Assembly: GCA_937897625.1 (NCBI GenBank)
Contig: CALCNZ010000119.1
Span: 1 to 6,991 of the forward strand
DNA: 6,991 nucleotides
Direction: 5' to 3'
Source: an uncultured Flavobacteriales bacterium
GTDB taxonomy: Bacteria > Bacteroidota > Bacteroidia > Flavobacteriales_D > Sanyastnellaceae
The translations under genes were made by a program, and so were the position numbers. The notes under the pieces were generated by a model. It had not been told where the DNA came from and did no database searches. It saw nothing but the letters and a program-made list of their open reading frames with translations. How positions within the stretch are numbered: position 1 is the stretch's first letter; each line of letters opens with the position of its first letter. Below are positions 5,347-6,991 of the stretch, piece by piece.

Positions 5347-6351
5347 CTACAAACTACTTCCGTGGACTAAGTTAATCTTTTTTTTTAACGCATAAATATC
5401 TGCCCTATCTGCAAATGCCAATAATGCCCGCATCCTAACCGCAACGTCTTCATCAGTCATAATATTATGTTCAAAAGCTCTGCGATAATGGTTCGAACGT
5501 TTGACAAATCTCGAACGAGCTACATTACCCAACTTGATCGTGTGCTTGTAAATTCTATATCCTAAAAACGGAATTCCACAATAAACACGATTTATCTGCG
5601 ATATTTTCAAAGCTAAGGACAATTCTGAAAATAAACAATCTCTTATCAATTTCTCAAATCGCAACGCATCAACCTTACTGAGGTTAAATAAAAGCATATC
5701 GTCCATGTATCGGACATAAAACTTAACCTTTAATTCCTCTTTGATGAATCTATCTATTTTTACAAGATAATGATTGGCAAAATACTGACTGGTTAAATTT
5801 CCGATTGGAATTCCTCTGCAAGCCGAAGTTATATGATAGTTGTCAATTATTTCATTGAACAAAATCAACAACTGTTCATCTTTAAAAACGTTTCGCAAAT
5901 TACACTTTAGCTGTTCATGTGGAATTGAATCGAAATATTTCCGTACGTCTAATTTCAAATACCAAAGGGAAGAACAAATATTATTTTTAACATAGTCAAC
6001 GGCGGCAGCGCTTCCCTTTCCTTTGCGACAAGCGTAGCTGTGATAAATCTGCTTATTATCGAAGTAGGTGTCGCAGATATTCATAATGGCATGATGCGCA
6101 ACTCTGTGTTCAAAAGGCGCAACGGCTATCGTTCGTTTTTTTGGATCATAAATATCAAAGAAACAATACCGACCTTGGGTTAATTTTCCTTGCAAAAGAA
6201 GAACTTGAAGCTCTTTGACTTTTTTCTCTATATTTTCCGAGAAATACATAACCTCCGATTTGTGCCATTTACCTTTTGCTGCTTTGTAAAAAGCCAATGC
6301 AATATTTTCTGGGTCCGCAATTTTCTTTATTAGATTGCCAACCCGTTTCAC
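5347..6351 (-). CDS. DGR reverse transcriptase
   Basis: A 334-residue RNA-directed DNA polymerase that would copy the template RNA with errors at adenines. Motifs in order: the N-terminal NLIKKIADPENIALAFYKAAKGK, typical of DGR enzymes; KLDVRKYFDSI with catalytic Asp135; RGIPIGNLTSQYFAN (180–193), carrying the SQ that marks DGR enzymes where most other reverse transcriptases have QG; YVRYMDDML with Asp217/Asp218; and FLGYRI (262–267). There is no maturase or endonuclease domain, so it is not a group II intron enzyme. The start is a GTG at 6351 that overlaps the HRDC gene stop by 4 nt (GTGA), suggesting translational coupling; a later ATG (residue 35) would cut into the conserved N-terminus. 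A run of nine A (5378–5386, minus) lies near the 3' end and deserves a read-level check. The gene ends 14 nt before the TR. Confidence 0.97.
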   Translation of the reverse strand: MKRVGNLIKKIADPENIALAFYKAAKGKWHKSEVMYFSENIEKKVKELQVLLLQGKLTQGRYCFFDIYDPKKRTIAVAPFEHRVAHHAIMNICDTYFDNKQIYHSYACRKGKGSAAAVDYVKNNICSSLWYLKLDVRKYFDSIPHEQLKCNLRNVFKDEQLLILFNEIIDNYHITSACRGIPIGNLTSQYFANHYLVKIDRFIKEELKVKFYVRYMDDMLLFNLSKVDALRFEKLIRDCLFSELSLALKISQINRVYCGIPFLGYRIYKHTIKLGNVARSRFVKRSNHYRRAFEHNIMTDEDVAVRMRALLAFADRADIYALKKKINLVHGSSL

Positions 6352-6797
6352 TGAATGTTTGAAATTTGATTGAACAACTCTATAAATCTTGAACCAAATT
6401 TCTCTTTCTTTTTGAGGCCTATTCCATCTACGCTTGAAATATTTTCAAGTGTTAACTTTTCCAATTTTGACAAATGGGAAAGTTCTTCATTTGTAAAAAT
6501 AACATATGCGGGAATTTGCATTTCATCGGACATAACTTTTCTTGCATCACGCATTTTAGCGTATCGTGCGAATTCATGTTCCGTTAAAACTTCTTTGTAG
6601 TCTATCCTGTCTGTATTAGCACTCGCAATTTTCTTTTGATTGCCTGGAATATACCTAATTAAAATAGACCACTTCACGTTTTGACTGGAAGCGAAGGAGC
6701 TTTCTACAGCGAGAATTTTATTCGACCGGAGAAACAAATTACATTTTTCCAATCCTTCCATGTCGCCTTCTTCCAAATAAAAAATCTCTATTTGCAT
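6348..6797 (-). CDS. DGR accessory protein with HRDC domain
   Basis: A 149-residue protein. Residues 1–65 form a small N-terminal domain (MQIEIFYLEE ... NLFLRSNKILAVESSF ... KWSILIRYI). Residues 66–149 match an HRDC fold (helicase and RNase D C-terminal): DYKEVLTEHEFARYAKMRDA, IPAYVIFTNEEL and ISSVDGIGLKKKEKFGSRFIELF. HRDC domains bind nucleic acid. Small HRDC proteins are known as an alternative to the Avd accessory factor in some DGRs, where they are thought to help the reverse transcriptase handle template RNA or cDNA. It lies between the target gene stop (66 bp away) and the reverse transcriptase (4-nt overlap), so all three are probably one transcript. The N-terminal part resembles what I remember of DGR-linked HRDC proteins, but I cannot confirm that here. 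Confidence 0.88.
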   Translation of the reverse strand: MQIEIFYLEEGDMEGLEKCNLFLRSNKILAVESSFASSQNVKWSILIRYIPGNQKKIASANTDRIDYKEVLTEHEFARYAKMRDARKVMSDEMQIPAYVIFTNEELSHLSKLEKLTLENISSVDGIGLKKKEKFGSRFIELFNQISNIQ

Positions 6798-6817
6798 AAC
6801 CCTATTAAATTAATACT

Positions 6818-6852
6818 CTCGCCCCTCGCGCTCCGCTTTCTCGGGGCTCGAG
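6818..6852. other. GC-rich imperfect inverted repeat downstream of VR
   Basis: CTCGCCCC (6818–6825) faces GGGGC-TC-GAG (6843–6852), giving a 5-bp GC core plus 3 more pairs after a 2-nt bulge. It is strikingly GC-rich next to AT-rich DNA at 6797–6816. On the minus strand it begins 11 nt after the target stop codon. In the Bordetella phage DGR a hairpin or cruciform just after the VR promotes homing; this could be the equivalent, by inference. Confidence 0.4.
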
Positions 6853-6863
6853 CTTGCTTGGCC

Positions 6864-6991
6864 TCAACGAACTGCGGGCAAAACAAGCCGGAACCCGAAG
6901 TTGAGGTTCCTGTTGCCTGGATCGTACCCAAGCCGAAACGCAGTGCGACAGTAGGACGCATCGCTGATCCAACTGCCACCGCGAAGAACAC
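6864..6991 (-). CDS. 3' end of DGR target gene (C-type-lectin-like variable protein, 5' part missing)
   Basis: Only the last 41 codons and the stop are inside the window; the gene enters from the right edge. In the frame GTT CTT CGC (from 6989) it reads VLRGGSWISDASYCRTAFRL, then GYDPGNRNLNFGFRLVLPAVR, then TGA at 6866–6864. RGGSW at the start and GFRLV near the end are hallmarks of the C-terminal C-type-lectin/formylglycine-generating-enzyme-like fold of DGR variable proteins. The variable side chains (I, S, D, S, Y, F, L, G, Y, D, G, L, F) would line the ligand-binding face. The binding partner and the N-terminal anchor or secretion signals cannot be seen. A different frame is also open here from a GTG at the edge to 6788, but it is an artefact. 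Confidence 0.93.
   Translation of the reverse strand, partial: VLRGGSWISDASYCRTAFRLGYDPGNRNLNFGFRLVLPAVR
6872..6991 (-). repeat. DGR variable repeat (VR)
   Basis: The acceptor copy of the TR, offset by exactly 1659 bp with no gap. Against the TR it shows 19 substitutions, all at TR adenines: 10 to T, 6 to G and 3 to C. They change 13 amino acids, and one (GTA to GTT) is silent. The GC-rich last 26 bp (6872–6897) are the candidate initiation-of-mutagenic-homing (IMH) region. Just beyond it the copies differ at a C (C to T at 6871) and an A (A to G at 6868), then diverge. The 5' end of the VR is cut by the window edge. Confidence 0.97.

Noticed and set aside
5190..5375. 61-codon plus-strand frame across the TR
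   Set aside because: It runs antisense to the template repeat and the RT 3' end; low-complexity Val/Pro content comes from the TR's AAC codons read backwards.
5378..5386. Run of nine A in the RT coding strand as a programmed frameshift site
   Set aside because: Both other frames meet a stop within a few codons, and the RT is already complete there. It is more likely just a homopolymer, worth only a sequencing-error check.
5347..6351. Group II intron or retron reverse transcriptase
   Set aside because: There is no maturase or endonuclease domain, no intron RNA ends and no msr/msd-like RNA; the SQ variant of motif 4 and the flanking TR/VR pair identify a DGR.
6788..6991. 67-codon minus-strand frame from a GTG at the right edge
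   Set aside because: It is out of frame with the target protein; the true frame gives the RGGSW...GFRLV pattern and the stop at 6864–6866. The same shadow frame appears across the TR (5120–5332).

Overview
The window looks like chromosomal DNA of a member of the Bacteroidota. The evidence is the promoter style (elements of the TAnnTTTG type), the guaA–LysM gene pair, which I recall as typical of that phylum, and the general codon style. I cannot safely place it below phylum level.

Left part (1–3308) holds housekeeping genes. On the minus strand guaA (GMP synthetase) is followed after 20 bp by a secreted LysM plus periplasmic-binding-protein-like gene that runs off the left edge. On the plus strand, divergent from guaA, lie a Maf-family nucleotide pyrophosphatase and a tRNA-Ser(GCU) with its own promoter and terminator. 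The guaA/maf divergence is only 31 bp and is filled by a perfect palindrome whose two arms each contain a TAAATTTG -7 element, each exactly 5 nt from its start codon.

Middle part (3324–5212) holds a secreted protein with a transglutaminase-like Cys-His-Asp C-terminus. A coding minisatellite (eight DLPQ units) interrupts its N-terminal region. It is followed by about 370 bp without a convincing gene. That stretch contains a cluster of small stem-loops built on ATCAAT repeats, a 12-bp direct repeat, and several interleaved inverted repeats.

Right part (5213–6991) is a diversity-generating retroelement (DGR), read on the minus strand. Its order is: 3' end of a target gene whose last codons are the variable repeat (VR, 6872–6991), an HRDC-domain accessory protein (6348–6797), a DGR-type reverse transcriptase with YMDD and IGNLTSQ motifs (5347–6351), and the template repeat (TR, 5213–5332). 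TR and VR align over 120 bp without gaps. They differ at 19 positions, and every one is an adenine in the TR; none of the 84 non-A positions differs. This is the signature of adenine-specific mutagenic retrohoming.

In the DGR the TR RNA is copied with errors at A by the reverse transcriptase, probably with the HRDC protein as helper. The cDNA then replaces the VR, diversifying the C-terminal C-type-lectin-like fold of the target protein, most of which lies beyond the right edge.
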